Shown: positions 51,201-59,561 of the stretch, in pieces
Layout of the letters: the number at the start of each line of letters is the position of its first letter
How positions within the stretch are numbered: position 1 is the stretch's first letter
Origin: an uncultured Flavobacteriales bacterium
Lineage (GTDB): Bacteria; Bacteroidota; Bacteroidia; Flavobacteriales; Crocinitomicaceae
Length of the DNA: 64,000 bases
NCBI GenBank assembly: GCA_946480815.1
Contig: CAMLLB010000003.1
Coordinates: 1-64,000, forward strand
Reading direction: 5' to 3'
Program-made: the position numbers and the translations under genes
Notes under the pieces: generated by a model
The model's database searches: none
What the model saw: the letters and a program-made list of their open reading frames with translations, nothing else
What the model was told of the DNA's origin: nothing

Positions 51201-51819
51201 CATCAACACCATTCAGATTAAAGCTCGGGTCAATATCTCCATTTGGTAAAAGTCTGACAATTCCGTTGCAGGTCACTCCGTTATAGGAAGTAAAACTTCC
51301 CGATACAAGGATTTTCTGGTCTGGTTGCACAGCCACACCTTTTATGTCGTAACTGGAACTAATATTACTGTAAAATCCGGTTCCGGAATCAAATCCGGAA
51401 GCTATTTGACCGATTGAATCCACTAAAGCAATTCCATTAGCACCGGTTCCGTTTACCTGGCTAAAAGTTCCTGTTATGAGGATTCGGTTACCAGAAAGAA
51501 ATTCAAAATTCCCTACATAGGTACCCTGGATTGTTGTTTCGAAGGTTTTGTCCCAACTTCCATTACTGTTCAGACGAATGATTCGATTCGCAGTTACTGA
51601 GTTGTAGGTGGTGAAGTTTCCACCTACCAGTATTTTTCCGTTAGGTTGGGCTTTCACAGCTATGACAGATTCAACATTTGCCCAAGATAGGTCGTTATCA
51701 GTAAATCCGTTGCCAAAATTTTGGATTCTCCATTGGTTAAAAGTCGTGTCCGGAAGTCCAGCCTGACCAAAAGAGGTTCCTGCTGAAACAAAAAAAAGTA
51801 TTTGGAGAAAGAGTTTCAT
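48217..51819 (-). CDS. Delta-60 repeat surface protein with T9SS sorting domain
   Basis: A 1200-residue secreted protein. After the signal peptide, about fifteen delta-60 repeats (type GKILVGGNF...NGVTxNGIVRLNxDGSxDxSF) fill the first 750 residues and probably form a beta propeller or solenoid. Next comes a SprB/PKD-like module (GYSGTPPYSYLWNTVPAITD), a CARDB/DUF11-like stretch, and a DUF7619-type domain (GFDPNDKKVYPIGKCDEGYI to ISNHAEIYFDFNPAIVTNTV). It ends in a T9SS type A domain (YPNPTMGNLTVLFTTEQ). Likely an adhesin or matrix protein. Confidence 0.93.
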   Translation of the reverse strand: MKLFLQILFFVSAGTSFGQAGLPDTTFNQWRIQNFGNGFTDNDLSWANVESVIAVKAQPNGKILVGGNFTTYNSVTANRIIRLNSNGSWDKTFETTIQGTYVGNFEFLSGNRILITGTFSQVNGTGANGIALVDSIGQIASGFDSGTGFYSNISSSYDIKGVAVQPDQKILVSGSFTSYNGVTCNGIVRLLPNGDIDPSFNLNGVDGNIHKILIQPDGKLIVAGYFTGCQGNTAFDICRLTANGDFDSSFQAGNSITSSSFIFDIEFQSSGKILACGNFQNFNGQSFGGLMRLNSDGSIDTTFIGGTATFPFHRRCLKVLPDDSFYMGGDFLSYTGQVQSPRFLVKVNPDGVYDPSFPVSNAFNVDSQTPAEYAVLCLDVLSDGSVICGGQFDEYNGVLVKDLVRINPDATLDYNFLPFTGCNNKVFCTAIDQNNRILAGGNFTMYDNKVNGRFVRLNEDGTLDSSFNTGTGADDEVRSIAVQYDGKIILAGKFKHFNGFSRNSLVRLNEDGSVDESYDPGASFITANGAVSWVNSIKLQSDGGLVAVGKFAYVDANSSLRAEVIRFFENGLLDGYFYPSFSTLQEAELLEIQSTNKILVASKDFYGIHRLNNDGTLDTVFNAFEATVSLSVDNEDNIYSSNLYNQYYTGPLKKYNPHGVHLATSSVAAKSIAFLPNGKILVGTEYSLNRLNPDLGNDNSFQSQIMNNNSVIYGSGIYSISLQQHGQIVIGGFFNQYGSIFSNNIARVLNDVSYIPFIKLTFQDVEDISCATPGQAQAIGYSGTPPYSYLWNTVPAITDSVATFSSPGIYSCTVTDVYGDSKTASILISGNPQNNFDLRSFSIPGEFRPGFNSTYVVNAFNDGCVPVSGQLKLTYDNSLVSFVTATPNPSTVNGNTLIWNFQNWTADSSHFTPHIKFLTSVNAQIGDSVSFQTEITPLQNDFDSSNNQASYLFPVVNGFDPNDKKVYPIGKCDEGYINVDQKLTYQIRFQNTGNSEAININVVDQLNPNLDIRSVKIIAKSHPCWTEVQANNTLKFHFDEIHLIDSNTNEPLSHGYLVFEVALNQALALPNNTPISNHAEIYFDFNPAIVTNTVSNTIYRSSATELENFVCDPETTGAQVSETTIYPNPTMGNLTVLFTTEQTTLKSAELVDNQGRRVGTYPSIDSDKLVIDMSHLTSGTYFLRISYPDRKEVIRVLKTL

Positions 51820-51949
51820 GTGTAAGTCACTAGTTGATTCCGCGAAATTAGATAAATTCAGTTAAAACTGTGTGGTTTGAACGTTAAATTCTTGCTCAAA
51901 TATCAGGTAATTGCTAACTTAACTCGTCTTAGAACCCAAATTCACACAG

Positions 51950-52732
51950 ATGCGCAGATCCTTAAGTGTCATTGTAATTACGCTCTTATCCTTCGGGATC
52001 TACTTCTTTCTATCCCGGGCTTATTTCTCTGAACTTCGGCATTGGATCAACGGATTTATCCCGAATTTGGGAATCAGTCACATTATTGTCTACTTAATTG
52101 TTTCTCTGCCGGTCGTCCTGGGAGCTTCGATCATCAATGAATTTAAACGGTGCCAAACAACATTGGGACTAAAGCGTTCGATTGTCAAAGGTGTTTTCTT
52201 CCCGTTTCTTTGCACAATCCCGATGTTTATCGGTTTTGCGTTTTGTTTCCCTGTCAACACGGACCTGACGAGTGATCAAATCTTAATTACAGGAGTAGCA
52301 GCGGCTTTTTTTGAAGAATTTATTTTTCGTGGTTTTCTATTTGGCCAGATCTTCCGTTTTACCAAATTAGGATTCATTCCGGCTATTTTGCTCGGTGCCG
52401 CTTTATTTGCAGCAATGCACCTGTACCAGAGTAATGATTTGGCTACGCTGACCGGTGTTTTTTTAACCACTTTCATGGGAGCCGTACTTTTCGCGTGGTT
52501 GTTTGCAGAATGGAATTACAATCTATGGATTCCGATTTTTCTGCATTTCTTTATGAATCTGGCCTGGATGCTTTTCTCCGTTTCTGAGAATGCTTTTGGT
52601 GGGTTTTATGCAAATATCTTCCGGATACTCACGATTGCCCTGGCGATTCTCCTCACACTGCTTTATAAAAGAAAAAAACAGCTTCCATTGGTTATTAACA
52701 AAGGGACTATTTGGATGAAAAACCGGAATTAA
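51950..52732 (+). CDS. CPBP-family intramembrane glutamic protease
   Basis: A 260-residue polytopic membrane protein with about seven hydrophobic segments. The catalytic motif is E122-E123-F-I-F-R-G, followed by the second conserved set near FAAMHLYQSND (His) and IPIFLHFFMNLAWMLF (His and Asn), as in CAAX/CPBP (Abi) proteases. Such proteins process prenylated proteins in eukaryotes; in bacteria they act on peptides or membrane proteins, mostly unknown. Confidence 0.92.
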   Translation: MRRSLSVIVITLLSFGIYFFLSRAYFSELRHWINGFIPNLGISHIIVYLIVSLPVVLGASIINEFKRCQTTLGLKRSIVKGVFFPFLCTIPMFIGFAFCFPVNTDLTSDQILITGVAAAFFEEFIFRGFLFGQIFRFTKLGFIPAILLGAALFAAMHLYQSNDLATLTGVFLTTFMGAVLFAWLFAEWNYNLWIPIFLHFFMNLAWMLFSVSENAFGGFYANIFRILTIALAILLTLLYKRKKQLPLVINKGTIWMKNRN

Positions 52733-52875
52733 ATGCTAATATTGTTGCTTGCGTTTCACTGAGAAATATCGAATTTTCAGGAAAAGCAATTTGGAAACCA
52801 ACTAAATAGCTAATATTAAGAAATTGACCCCGAAGAAAACTGAACCAATTATCCAAATGATTAAATTGTTGTAGT

Positions 52876-53856
52876 ATGAAAAATTACCTGATCGTTTTAC
52901 TGGTTTTTATAGCGAAGATTAGTTTTTCGCAAGGAGCAAACCACTTTTATCAAACCTCAGACAAAGAATACGCATTTACGTTTGAGGATGGTGTATGTAA
53001 GTTGTACGGACTTTCCTCTTATGATAACCTGGTTTACCGGGAATGGGAATTGGGACAAGTGCATAAAGAGCAAGGCCAATCCGATAGTTTAGGAATTCTC
53101 TTTTCGAACGGTCAATATGCCATTTCATACGATTACAAGTACTTCCGGGTATGTAAGTTGAAGAACGGGAAGGTGAAGGATCGCCATACGTTTGTTGCAA
53201 AGAGATTGGAAAATCCTTCCAGGATCTATGAAGCAATCAACCATGCTTATTGGGATTCACTTTACTGGAAAACAATAGAAAGAATCGCAAGCAGTTATCC
53301 GCTTTTTAGAGAATACCGTTACCGTTTATATCAACCGGGCGATCAGTTTATATGGGAATCAATGACCTTTAAACAAGAAGCTCCTGAAACGTTTGAAATA
53401 CTCGCAACTGAACGGAACAAGCTGTTAATTGATAGCTTGACAGATACAAACAATCAGTTGGTTTCCCTGAATGATTCTGTTGAAAAAAATATCCATACGC
53501 TGACAGTGGATGAATTGAAGTTGAATTTAATGAGCCGCCCGATACATGTAAATGCTTATGATGAATACCAGGAGCGCATGCTGGAATCCGTTGCAAAAAA
53601 CCGCCCGGATCTCTTTTTTGACTTGGCTGAAATCTTGCCGGAAGAAAAAAAGTACCTGTTTGACCAAATCTACTTTCCCGATGCCGTAAAATCATTAAAG
53701 CGATTCGATACGGATGCTCCGATTAAAAAGGAATTCGTGAGATACCATCGCAGAGAACGCTTAAAAATGGTATTGATAACTACAGGCGCGGGTCTGCTTG
53801 AAGCAGGAGTTATCGGAGGAGCAATTACCGGAATTGTTTACTGGATAAGAAAGTAA
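52876..53856 (+). CDS. Exported protein with C-terminal membrane segment
   Basis: A 326-residue protein: signal peptide (YLIVLLVFIAKISFSQ), strand-rich N-terminal part (FYQTSDKEYAFTFEDGVCKL, FRVCKLKNGKVKDRHTFVAK), a helical middle (YHRRERL near the end) and a single hydrophobic segment (GLLEAGVIGGAITGIVYWIR) at the very end. It looks like a tail-anchored periplasmic protein, with no recognised family. Confidence 0.68.
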   Translation: MKNYLIVLLVFIAKISFSQGANHFYQTSDKEYAFTFEDGVCKLYGLSSYDNLVYREWELGQVHKEQGQSDSLGILFSNGQYAISYDYKYFRVCKLKNGKVKDRHTFVAKRLENPSRIYEAINHAYWDSLYWKTIERIASSYPLFREYRYRLYQPGDQFIWESMTFKQEAPETFEILATERNKLLIDSLTDTNNQLVSLNDSVEKNIHTLTVDELKLNLMSRPIHVNAYDEYQERMLESVAKNRPDLFFDLAEILPEEKKYLFDQIYFPDAVKSLKRFDTDAPIKKEFVRYHRRERLKMVLITTGAGLLEAGVIGGAITGIVYWIRK

Positions 53857-53903
53857 TTGCAAAATGCCTAGAAGCTAAACGGAATTTTTTACCTTCGGTT
53901 CCT

Positions 53904-54530
53904 ATGAGTGTAATGAATCAATTAGCAAGTGCTCTTGGGAGAAGAGATGAAGTTCCGAACCAGGAATTGGCAGTTAAAATAGCGTCTTCAAAAGACAAGC
54001 AAGGAGTAAAAGAATTGGTGGAAAACTTGCAGGCAAAGAGCAAAGATATTCAGAACGATTGCATTAAGGTTTTGTATGAGATCGGAGCCATTGAACCAAA
54101 ATTAATCTCCGAATATGCACCCGAGCTTCTTGCTTTGCTGAAACACAAGAACAACCGTCTGCAATGGGGTGGAATGGCTGCTTTGGACAATATTACCCAG
54201 GAAAAACCGGATTTTATCTACGAATCAGTTCCTGCAATTTTAGACGCGGTTTCCAAAGGTTCGGTGATTACGATGGACGGTGCGATCAATATTTTTATCA
54301 AACTATGCGGCATCCCGAAATACGCTGAGAATGCGTTTGTGGTATTATTGGAAGTGATGCAAAAAGCTCCGACCAATCAATTGCCTATGTATGCCGAACG
54401 TGCCATGCCGGTTGTAAACACTCAAAACAAAACACGCTTCATTTCCATTTTGAGCAATCGTCTGAATGAAATCGAAAAAGAATCCAAACGCAAACGAGTG
54501 GAAAAGGTTATTTCGAAAGTTCAAAAGTGA
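53904..54530 (+). CDS. HEAT-like repeat protein
   Basis: A 208-residue helical protein with HEAT-type repeats: IQNDCIKVLYEIGAIEPKLI, EYAPELLALLKHKNNRLQWG, GMAALDNITQEKPDFIYESV and FVVLLEVMQKAPTNQLPMYA. The C-terminus is basic (RLNEIEKESKRKRVEKVISK). It may serve as a scaffold. It shares with the first gene of the window only the general fold class. Confidence 0.78.
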   Translation: MSVMNQLASALGRRDEVPNQELAVKIASSKDKQGVKELVENLQAKSKDIQNDCIKVLYEIGAIEPKLISEYAPELLALLKHKNNRLQWGGMAALDNITQEKPDFIYESVPAILDAVSKGSVITMDGAINIFIKLCGIPKYAENAFVVLLEVMQKAPTNQLPMYAERAMPVVNTQNKTRFISILSNRLNEIEKESKRKRVEKVISKVQK

Positions 54531-54535
54531 TACAG

Positions 54536-54559
54536 GAGGCTGAGCGTAGTCGAAGCCTC
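54536..54559. repeat. GAGGCT-TGAGCGTAGTCGA-type hairpin repeat
   Basis: GAGGCT/AGCCTC arms around GAGCGTAGTCGA. The core CTGAGCGTAGTCGAAG is, to my knowledge, a very widespread bacterial intergenic repeat; here a single copy lies after the HEAT gene and could act as a terminator hairpin. Confidence 0.5.
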
Positions 54560-54644
54560 GTATATCAGAACCTCACAAAAATTGTTTAAAAAGTGAAGTT
54601 TCAAACATTCTGTTCTAACTTAATAGAACTCAAAAACAGATGTT

Positions 54645-55193
54645 ATGGAAACGACTTTATGGCAGCCGAGGCTGGAAAATGAGTTAGTACTTCTACGTCC
54701 GTTGGAACACTCAGATTACGAAGAATTGTACCAGGCAGCTTCAGATCCGTTGATCTGGGAGCAGCATCCGGCATATAACAGACACGAACGCGAAGAATTC
54801 GATTCCTTTTTCGGAGAATCGATCGCTTCCGGGAAAAGCTTCGTGATCATCGATAAAAAAACAAACAAAATCATTGGCAGCACACGTTATTACGATTACG
54901 ATCCGGAGGATTCATCTATTAAGATCGGATTTACTTTCCTGGATCGCGCGCATTGGGGTGGAAGCTACAATTTTGCCAAAAAACAATTGCTGATAGATTA
55001 TGCTTTTCAATACGTTGACAAAGTTATCTTCGAAATCGCCGAAGAAAATATCCGTTCACAGAAGGGAAATTCCCGTTTCGGATTGGAAGAAACAGGACAT
55101 TTTATGAAGGAGATCAAAGGGAAGACATATCCATATATTACCTATCAGTTGACTCCGGAAGCATGGGCACTGGCCAAACGCATGCGAGCGTAA
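54645..55193 (+). CDS. GNAT-family N-acetyltransferase, RimJ/RimL-like
   Basis: A 182-residue acetyltransferase: LENELVLLRPLEHSDYEELY, then KTNKIIGSTRYYDYDPEDSS, GFTFLDRAHWGGSYNFAKKQ (the acetyl-CoA loop) and VDKVIFEIAEENIRSQKGNS. The loop lacks the typical R-G-x-G and has W-G-G-S-Y-N instead, a known variant of this subgroup. It is plus-strand; the AT-rich cyclase-like gene converges on it. Confidence 0.87.
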   Translation: METTLWQPRLENELVLLRPLEHSDYEELYQAASDPLIWEQHPAYNRHEREEFDSFFGESIASGKSFVIIDKKTNKIIGSTRYYDYDPEDSSIKIGFTFLDRAHWGGSYNFAKKQLLIDYAFQYVDKVIFEIAEENIRSQKGNSRFGLEETGHFMKEIKGKTYPYITYQLTPEAWALAKRMRA

Positions 55194-55204
55194 TTTTTTT
55201 TGAG

Positions 55205-55942
55205 TTATTTCTTCTTAGAAATTAAAGCATAATTGTTTTTGTTTTTTTCCAAAGATTCGTTTTTCATTTTTTGATAGTATTCAATGGAATTATCAATATA
55301 TTGGCGCGGACTACCAGAAGTTATTTTATATAAATTATTTAATATCGCTATTCGTTCATCAATGTTTTTGGTAACAAGAAGAGTATGCATAGTAGCTCCG
55401 TATTTCATTTTGACTTTATCAAAGCGCAGGTTTCTAGTTATTGGTATGGGATCACCTATTTTGTTTATTTGATTTTCACAATTGTGATCTAGAACGACTT
55501 CAACCATGTGCAAATCTTCATGCAATAAGTAGGCATCTATAATCGGTTGTCCGAAGAAAAGTGAATTGTGAAAATCAACGGTTATTTCTCCGAAGGAAAT
55601 AGCGCCCTTTATAGCAATTCCGTGACCTAATGCTTCATTTAAAATCCAAAATGAATCAAGTAATATTTTAACCAAGTCCTCTTTTGTATCACCTCTCGAG
55701 AAAAAAATAATTGAATCTGAAAAGGTTACCGATTTTGTCTGATCTTTTTTCGGTTTAATTTCAATGTCTTTGAAATCATCATGATTAAAATCCATTTCTT
55801 CCAGTACCTTTATTTCTTCTTTTAGTTTATAAAGTTTTTCGAGTATATCATTATGGCTAGATTTCATAACCATATCCTTAAAACCCAATATATCAAAGAA
55901 TGCAACGAATCGACTAGCAGTGGTAACTTTATCCCAGCTCAT
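55205..55942 (-). CDS. Class-III nucleotide cyclase-like protein, degenerate active site
   Basis: A 245-residue soluble protein from an AT-rich gene. The four class III cyclase landmarks appear in order: F-F-D17-I-L-G-F (first metal Asp of FxDIxGF), S-D76-S-I-I-F-F (second metal Asp, as in GDxxxAxF), IKGAISFGEITVD (as GIHTGEVVVG) and FFGQPIIDAYLLHE (as YYGxxVNxAARLE). In the last, the transition-state Asn and Arg are replaced by Ile and Leu, so classical ATP/GTP cyclisation is doubtful. The lone minus-strand gene and base composition suggest transfer. Relatives occur among phage-defence-linked cyclase-like proteins, but this one has no effector beside it. Confidence 0.7.
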   Translation of the reverse strand: MSWDKVTTASRFVAFFDILGFKDMVMKSSHNDILEKLYKLKEEIKVLEEMDFNHDDFKDIEIKPKKDQTKSVTFSDSIIFFSRGDTKEDLVKILLDSFWILNEALGHGIAIKGAISFGEITVDFHNSLFFGQPIIDAYLLHEDLHMVEVVLDHNCENQINKIGDPIPITRNLRFDKVKMKYGATMHTLLVTKNIDERIAILNNLYKITSGSPRQYIDNSIEYYQKMKNESLEKNKNNYALISKKK

Positions 55943-56081
55943 AGTAGTAAATTAAATATTAATACGACCAAAATACTCAAAAATCAAATGTGAAATAGTT
56001 CATCAACACTTCACATCGTTCTTTTGAGATGATCTCCTAATTCGTAATTAGAATTTTATTTTTTCTTTATCCTTTTACTTA

Positions 56082-56089
56082 TACTTTTG
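56082..56089 (+). promoter_or_regulatory. Putative -7 element (TACTTTTG) for the kdpD-like gene
   Basis: A perfect TAnnTTTG. It overlaps the TTG at 56087 taken as the start by a frame search, which argues that the real start is further downstream, for example the TTG at 56108. Confidence 0.4.
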
Positions 56090-57187
56090 AGTTTAGATTT
56101 TGCTCATTTGAAATACACAAAAACCAGTCATATTTCCCTTTTCAAACAGTTTGTTTTAAATTGTTCCCTGGTGCTATCTGTAGCGGGAATATGTTATTAT
56201 TTCAATTACCTGATCGATTATGAAGTTGTTGCATTGATCCTGTTGATGACTGTTTCTATCTCGGCAATGATTTTCAATATCTGGCCGGTTTTGCTGGGGG
56301 CAACGTTGAGTGCATTTATCTGGAATTTCTTTTTCATCGACCCGGTCTATACCTTTCATATCAGCGATGCCGGAGACTTTCTAACCTTCCTGATGTATTT
56401 CGTGATTGCTTTTATCAATGCAGCATTGACTTTTCAGATCCGGAAAGCAGAGCAAAAAGCACGAGACAAAGAAGAGAAAGAAAAGGAAGTGAGGTTGTAT
56501 AATACGTTGTTTAATTCCCTTTCACATGAATTAAAAACGCCTCTGTCCACGATCCTTGGTTCAGTTGATATTCTGAAAGAAAATAGGGATAAACTAAATG
56601 CCGGACAGCAATTGGAACTACTTCAGGAAATTGATAAATCCGGTCTTCGATTGAAACGGCAGGTAGAAAATCTGTTAAATATGAGCCGCCTGGAAAATGG
56701 TATGTTGCAGTTGAAACTGGATTGGGTGGATATGAATGAACTCATGCATCAATTGATCCAACGTTTCAGAGAATTTTCAGATTATCCGATCTCTTATAGT
56801 TCAAACGATGAGCTGCCACTCATGAAACTGGATTCGGGGTTGTTGGAAACAGTACTGGATAATCTGGTTTACAATGCCATTCAGCAAACTTCCAATCACA
56901 AACCGGTAGAAATAACCGTTCAGTACGGGAATAACTATTGTACGATCCAAATTTCAGATTCAGGACCAGGATTTCCGGAAGAATCCCTTCCATCTGTTTT
57001 TGATAAATTTTATCGTTTACCGGAATCGAAAGCAGGCGGGACCGGTCTTGGGTTATCGATCGTGAAAGGTTTTGTTGAAGCGCACCGTGGAAAAGTAGAA
57101 GTAAAAAACAGGCCGCAAGGTGGAGCGCAATTTAGCATACATTTGCCGGTAGAAGTTTCTTTCATGTACAATCTGAACAATGAATAA
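56087..57187 (+). CDS. kdpD: KdpD-like sensor histidine kinase (DUF4118 and kinase domains only)
   Basis: A roughly 360-residue kinase. Four membrane segments of the DUF4118 domain (LVLSVAGICYYFNYLIDYEV, ALILLMTVSISAMIF, PVLLGATLSAFIWNFFFIDP, FLMYFVIAFINAALTFQI) precede the HisKA domain with SH147ELKTPLS, and HATPase_c with N, G1 (QISDSGPGFP) and G2 (GGTGLGLSIVKG) boxes. The N-terminal KdpD/Usp domains of full-length KdpD (about 900 residues) are absent. No ATG is present near the start; TTG 56087 or 56108 is used. The stop overlaps the response regulator start by eight bases. Confidence 0.88.
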   Translation: MSLDFAHLKYTKTSHISLFKQFVLNCSLVLSVAGICYYFNYLIDYEVVALILLMTVSISAMIFNIWPVLLGATLSAFIWNFFFIDPVYTFHISDAGDFLTFLMYFVIAFINAALTFQIRKAEQKARDKEEKEKEVRLYNTLFNSLSHELKTPLSTILGSVDILKENRDKLNAGQQLELLQEIDKSGLRLKRQVENLLNMSRLENGMLQLKLDWVDMNELMHQLIQRFREFSDYPISYSSNDELPLMKLDSGLLETVLDNLVYNAIQQTSNHKPVEITVQYGNNYCTIQISDSGPGFPEESLPSVFDKFYRLPESKAGGTGLGLSIVKGFVEAHRGKVEVKNRPQGGAQFSIHLPVEVSFMYNLNNE

Positions 57188-57857
57188 GGCAGAAATACTG
57201 GTAATTGATGACGAACCTCAAATTCGTAAATTGCTCGAGATCACACTTGAAAGCAACGATTATAAAGTCATCCTGGCCGAAACTGCGAAAGAAGGAATTC
57301 TAAAAGCTGCCAATCATCCACCCGAACTAATCATTCTCGACCTGGGACTTCCCGACAAAAGTGGTCATGAAGTCATCAAAGAATTAAGAGTCTGGTACAA
57401 CAAGGCATTGATTGTGCTTTCGGTCCAGGATTCCGAAGAAGATATTGTGAAAGCTTTGGATGACGGTGCTACGGATTACTTGACCAAACCTTTCCGGAAT
57501 GCAGAATTATTGGCACGGATCCGTTCTGCTATTCGAAGAAATCACAATTCGAGTACGAAAACCGTTTTGGAATTAAGGGATTTGGAATTGGATATTCCCG
57601 GAAGGATTCTAAAGAAAAGCGGGGAAGTTGTCAAGCTGACGTCAACTGAGTTCAATCTTATGACCTTGTTTTTCAAGAACGAAGGAAGAGTTCTGACCCA
57701 TCAGTTTATTTTGAAAGAAGTTTGGGGAGTTGGTTATCAAACCGAAACACAATATTTGCGCGTGTTTATCAACACCTTACGGAAGAAGATCGAGGATGAT
57801 CCCAATCACCCGAAATTCATTATTACTCAAAGCAGAGTGGGGTATCGTTTTTCTTAA
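57180..57857 (+). CDS. kdpE: KdpE-like OmpR-family response regulator
   Basis: A 225-residue regulator. Receiver: acidic pocket D10-D11, phosphoacceptor D54 (IILDLGLPDKSG), S81 and K103 (YLTKPF). Output: OmpR-type winged helix (VVKLTSTEFNLMTLFFKNEG, QYLRVFINTLRKKIEDDPNH, FIITQSRVGYRFS). Overlaps the kinase by eight bases. In Bacteroidota this pair controls a kdpFABC potassium pump and often a porin; only the porin follows here. Confidence 0.93.
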   Translation: MNKAEILVIDDEPQIRKLLEITLESNDYKVILAETAKEGILKAANHPPELIILDLGLPDKSGHEVIKELRVWYNKALIVLSVQDSEEDIVKALDDGATDYLTKPFRNAELLARIRSAIRRNHNSSTKTVLELRDLELDIPGRILKKSGEVVKLTSTEFNLMTLFFKNEGRVLTHQFILKEVWGVGYQTETQYLRVFINTLRKKIEDDPNHPKFIITQSRVGYRFS

Positions 57858-57878
57858 ATTATCAATTATCAGCGATCT

Positions 57879-57909
57879 AATTATCAAGTGAATTTCCACC
57901 TTGATAATT
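57879..57909. terminator. 10-bp hairpin after kdpE
   Basis: AATTATCAAG (57879-57888) pairs with CTTGATAATT (57900-57909), loop 11 bases, followed by TTACAATTC. Terminator-like but without a long T run. Confidence 0.45.
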
Positions 57910-58032
57910 TTACAATTCATAATTGTCTTTATTCTTTCTTTATAAATCACGAGTGATCTTTAATATTTCCCCAAGGTCTAAGCCCCCAACTTTGAAGCGT
58001 CAAATAATGACACTTGAAAAGATTACGAATAA

Positions 58033-59409
58033 ATGAAAATGTTAATTCTTGCAGGTCTTCTGATTGCCTTTAACTTATCCGCACAATCGAATTCCGATTC
58101 AATCGTTCCATCCAAACAAAAAGGAGAACCGTTCAATAATGCCGATATGAGCTGGGCGAATGGAAGTGATCGTCGAACGTCCAATATCTGGAAAAACATG
58201 AAATACTTTACTCCCAGTGTTTTGATAGATGTAAATTATACTTATTCGTTCAATAACCCGAATGACAACACGGTAGTGGGATCGACAGCTTTGGCCCGTA
58301 ATAACGAATTTCAACTTTCGGCACTTCATTTTGGTGGCGATCTGGAGTACAAAGGAGCTCGGGCGCGTTTCATGACACAATTCGGTACCCGCTCGACAGT
58401 TATTCCAAGGAATGATTACAGTCCGTATAAAGGTCAGTACCAGCTGGCGAATATTTACCGCTACATCAGTGAAGCGTATGCCGGCTATCACATCAACCGA
58501 TTATACGGGATCAACATCGATGCCGGGTTATTTATGTCTTACATTGGTTTGAATTCATTTTACCAGGCAGAAAACTGGGAATACCAGGCTTCGTTCACTT
58601 CGGACAATACTCCTTGGTTTTTTAACGGGCTGCGGGTTCAAATTCACCCGACAAAACATTTGAAAGTAGAGGCATGGCTCATCAATGGCTGGCAAAGTTA
58701 TGGTCGATTCAATTCCATGCCCGGATTTGGCGGAAACCTGACTTGGATTCCGAATGATAAATTGAAATTACTCACAAATGATTATTATGGAACGGACGCT
58801 GCCGGAATCAAAGAGCGTAAACGCTTTCACAGTGACAACAGTTTGTTGTATAAATACCTGGACAAGCCAAATTCAAAAGGAATTTCCAGAATGGCCTTCT
58901 CATTAACTGCCGATTTTGGTTTTGAAAAAGGAGGTGGAGTAAACGGGTTCAAGAACGGAGACAGTGCTGCAGGACCGGCACAGTATTTTGCAAGCGCGAT
59001 GTTTTACAATCGGATCTGGTTTTTCAAAAACAAGTTTGCGTGGACCATTGGAGGAGGAGTAATGACGAATCCGGGACGTTACCTGGTGTTGTACCCGACA
59101 GGACAGGCTAGTCCGCTTCCAAACCCAAACAATCCGACACAAACCGAAGGTGCTTTTCCATTTTCTGCCAATCCCGGAGATCCGTTTAAAGGATGGGATT
59201 GTTCAACAAACATTGATTTCATGCCCAATCAAAGCATTACTTTTCGGGTAGAGTTTGTTTACCGCGCATCCAGTGTTCCATATTTTGCAGGAAAAGGTGG
59301 CGTAACTTCACAGACCGGTTATGTAACAACGCCTCTGGATCCCAATTGGCGACCTGATTTGGTGAAAAGTGAGAGCCGGATCATCTTTGCGCTCCTGTTC
59401 CGGATATAA
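58033..59409 (+). CDS. Outer-membrane porin of the kdp-associated type
   Basis: A 458-residue protein with signal peptide (LILAGLLIAFNLSAQ). The text is rich in alternating aromatic and polar residues (FTPSVLIDVNYTYSFNN, LHFGGDLEYKGARARFMTQF, YGINIDAGLFMSYIGLNSF), ending in Phe-Arg-Ile, as expected for a beta-barrel. In Bacteroidota such barrels commonly neighbour kdp genes. Transport of potassium or other solutes across the outer membrane is an inference. It is separated from kdpE by 175 bp. Confidence 0.8.
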   Translation: MKMLILAGLLIAFNLSAQSNSDSIVPSKQKGEPFNNADMSWANGSDRRTSNIWKNMKYFTPSVLIDVNYTYSFNNPNDNTVVGSTALARNNEFQLSALHFGGDLEYKGARARFMTQFGTRSTVIPRNDYSPYKGQYQLANIYRYISEAYAGYHINRLYGINIDAGLFMSYIGLNSFYQAENWEYQASFTSDNTPWFFNGLRVQIHPTKHLKVEAWLINGWQSYGRFNSMPGFGGNLTWIPNDKLKLLTNDYYGTDAAGIKERKRFHSDNSLLYKYLDKPNSKGISRMAFSLTADFGFEKGGGVNGFKNGDSAAGPAQYFASAMFYNRIWFFKNKFAWTIGGGVMTNPGRYLVLYPTGQASPLPNPNNPTQTEGAFPFSANPGDPFKGWDCSTNIDFMPNQSITFRVEFVYRASSVPYFAGKGGVTSQTGYVTTPLDPNWRPDLVKSESRIIFALLFRI

Positions 59410-59527
59410 GTGTCGATTTTTACGACCACCAAGCTCACGTGGTTACCTATAATAGAGTATCTCCCGGAGCTTTATCCCCTGCTGGTTTCCTTCATGAAAC
59501 CAACTACAAAATTTAACGCATTCTGAT

Positions 59528-59557
59528 TTGCATGCACCCTATCATTCTGTAATTTTA
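59528..59557 (+). promoter_or_regulatory. Putative promoter enclosed by an inverted repeat
   Basis: TTG (59528-59530), 19-bp spacer, TAATTTTA (59550-59557), one mismatch from consensus. CATGCAC (59531-59537) and GTGCATG (59558-59564) flank the spacer and -7 element as a 7-bp inverted repeat; the right arm covers the start codon. Confidence 0.5.
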
Positions 59558-59561
59558 GTGC

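Noticed and set aside
56087..56110. Treating the TTG at 56087 as a certain start
   Set aside because: It lies within a perfect -7 element; the start is left open.
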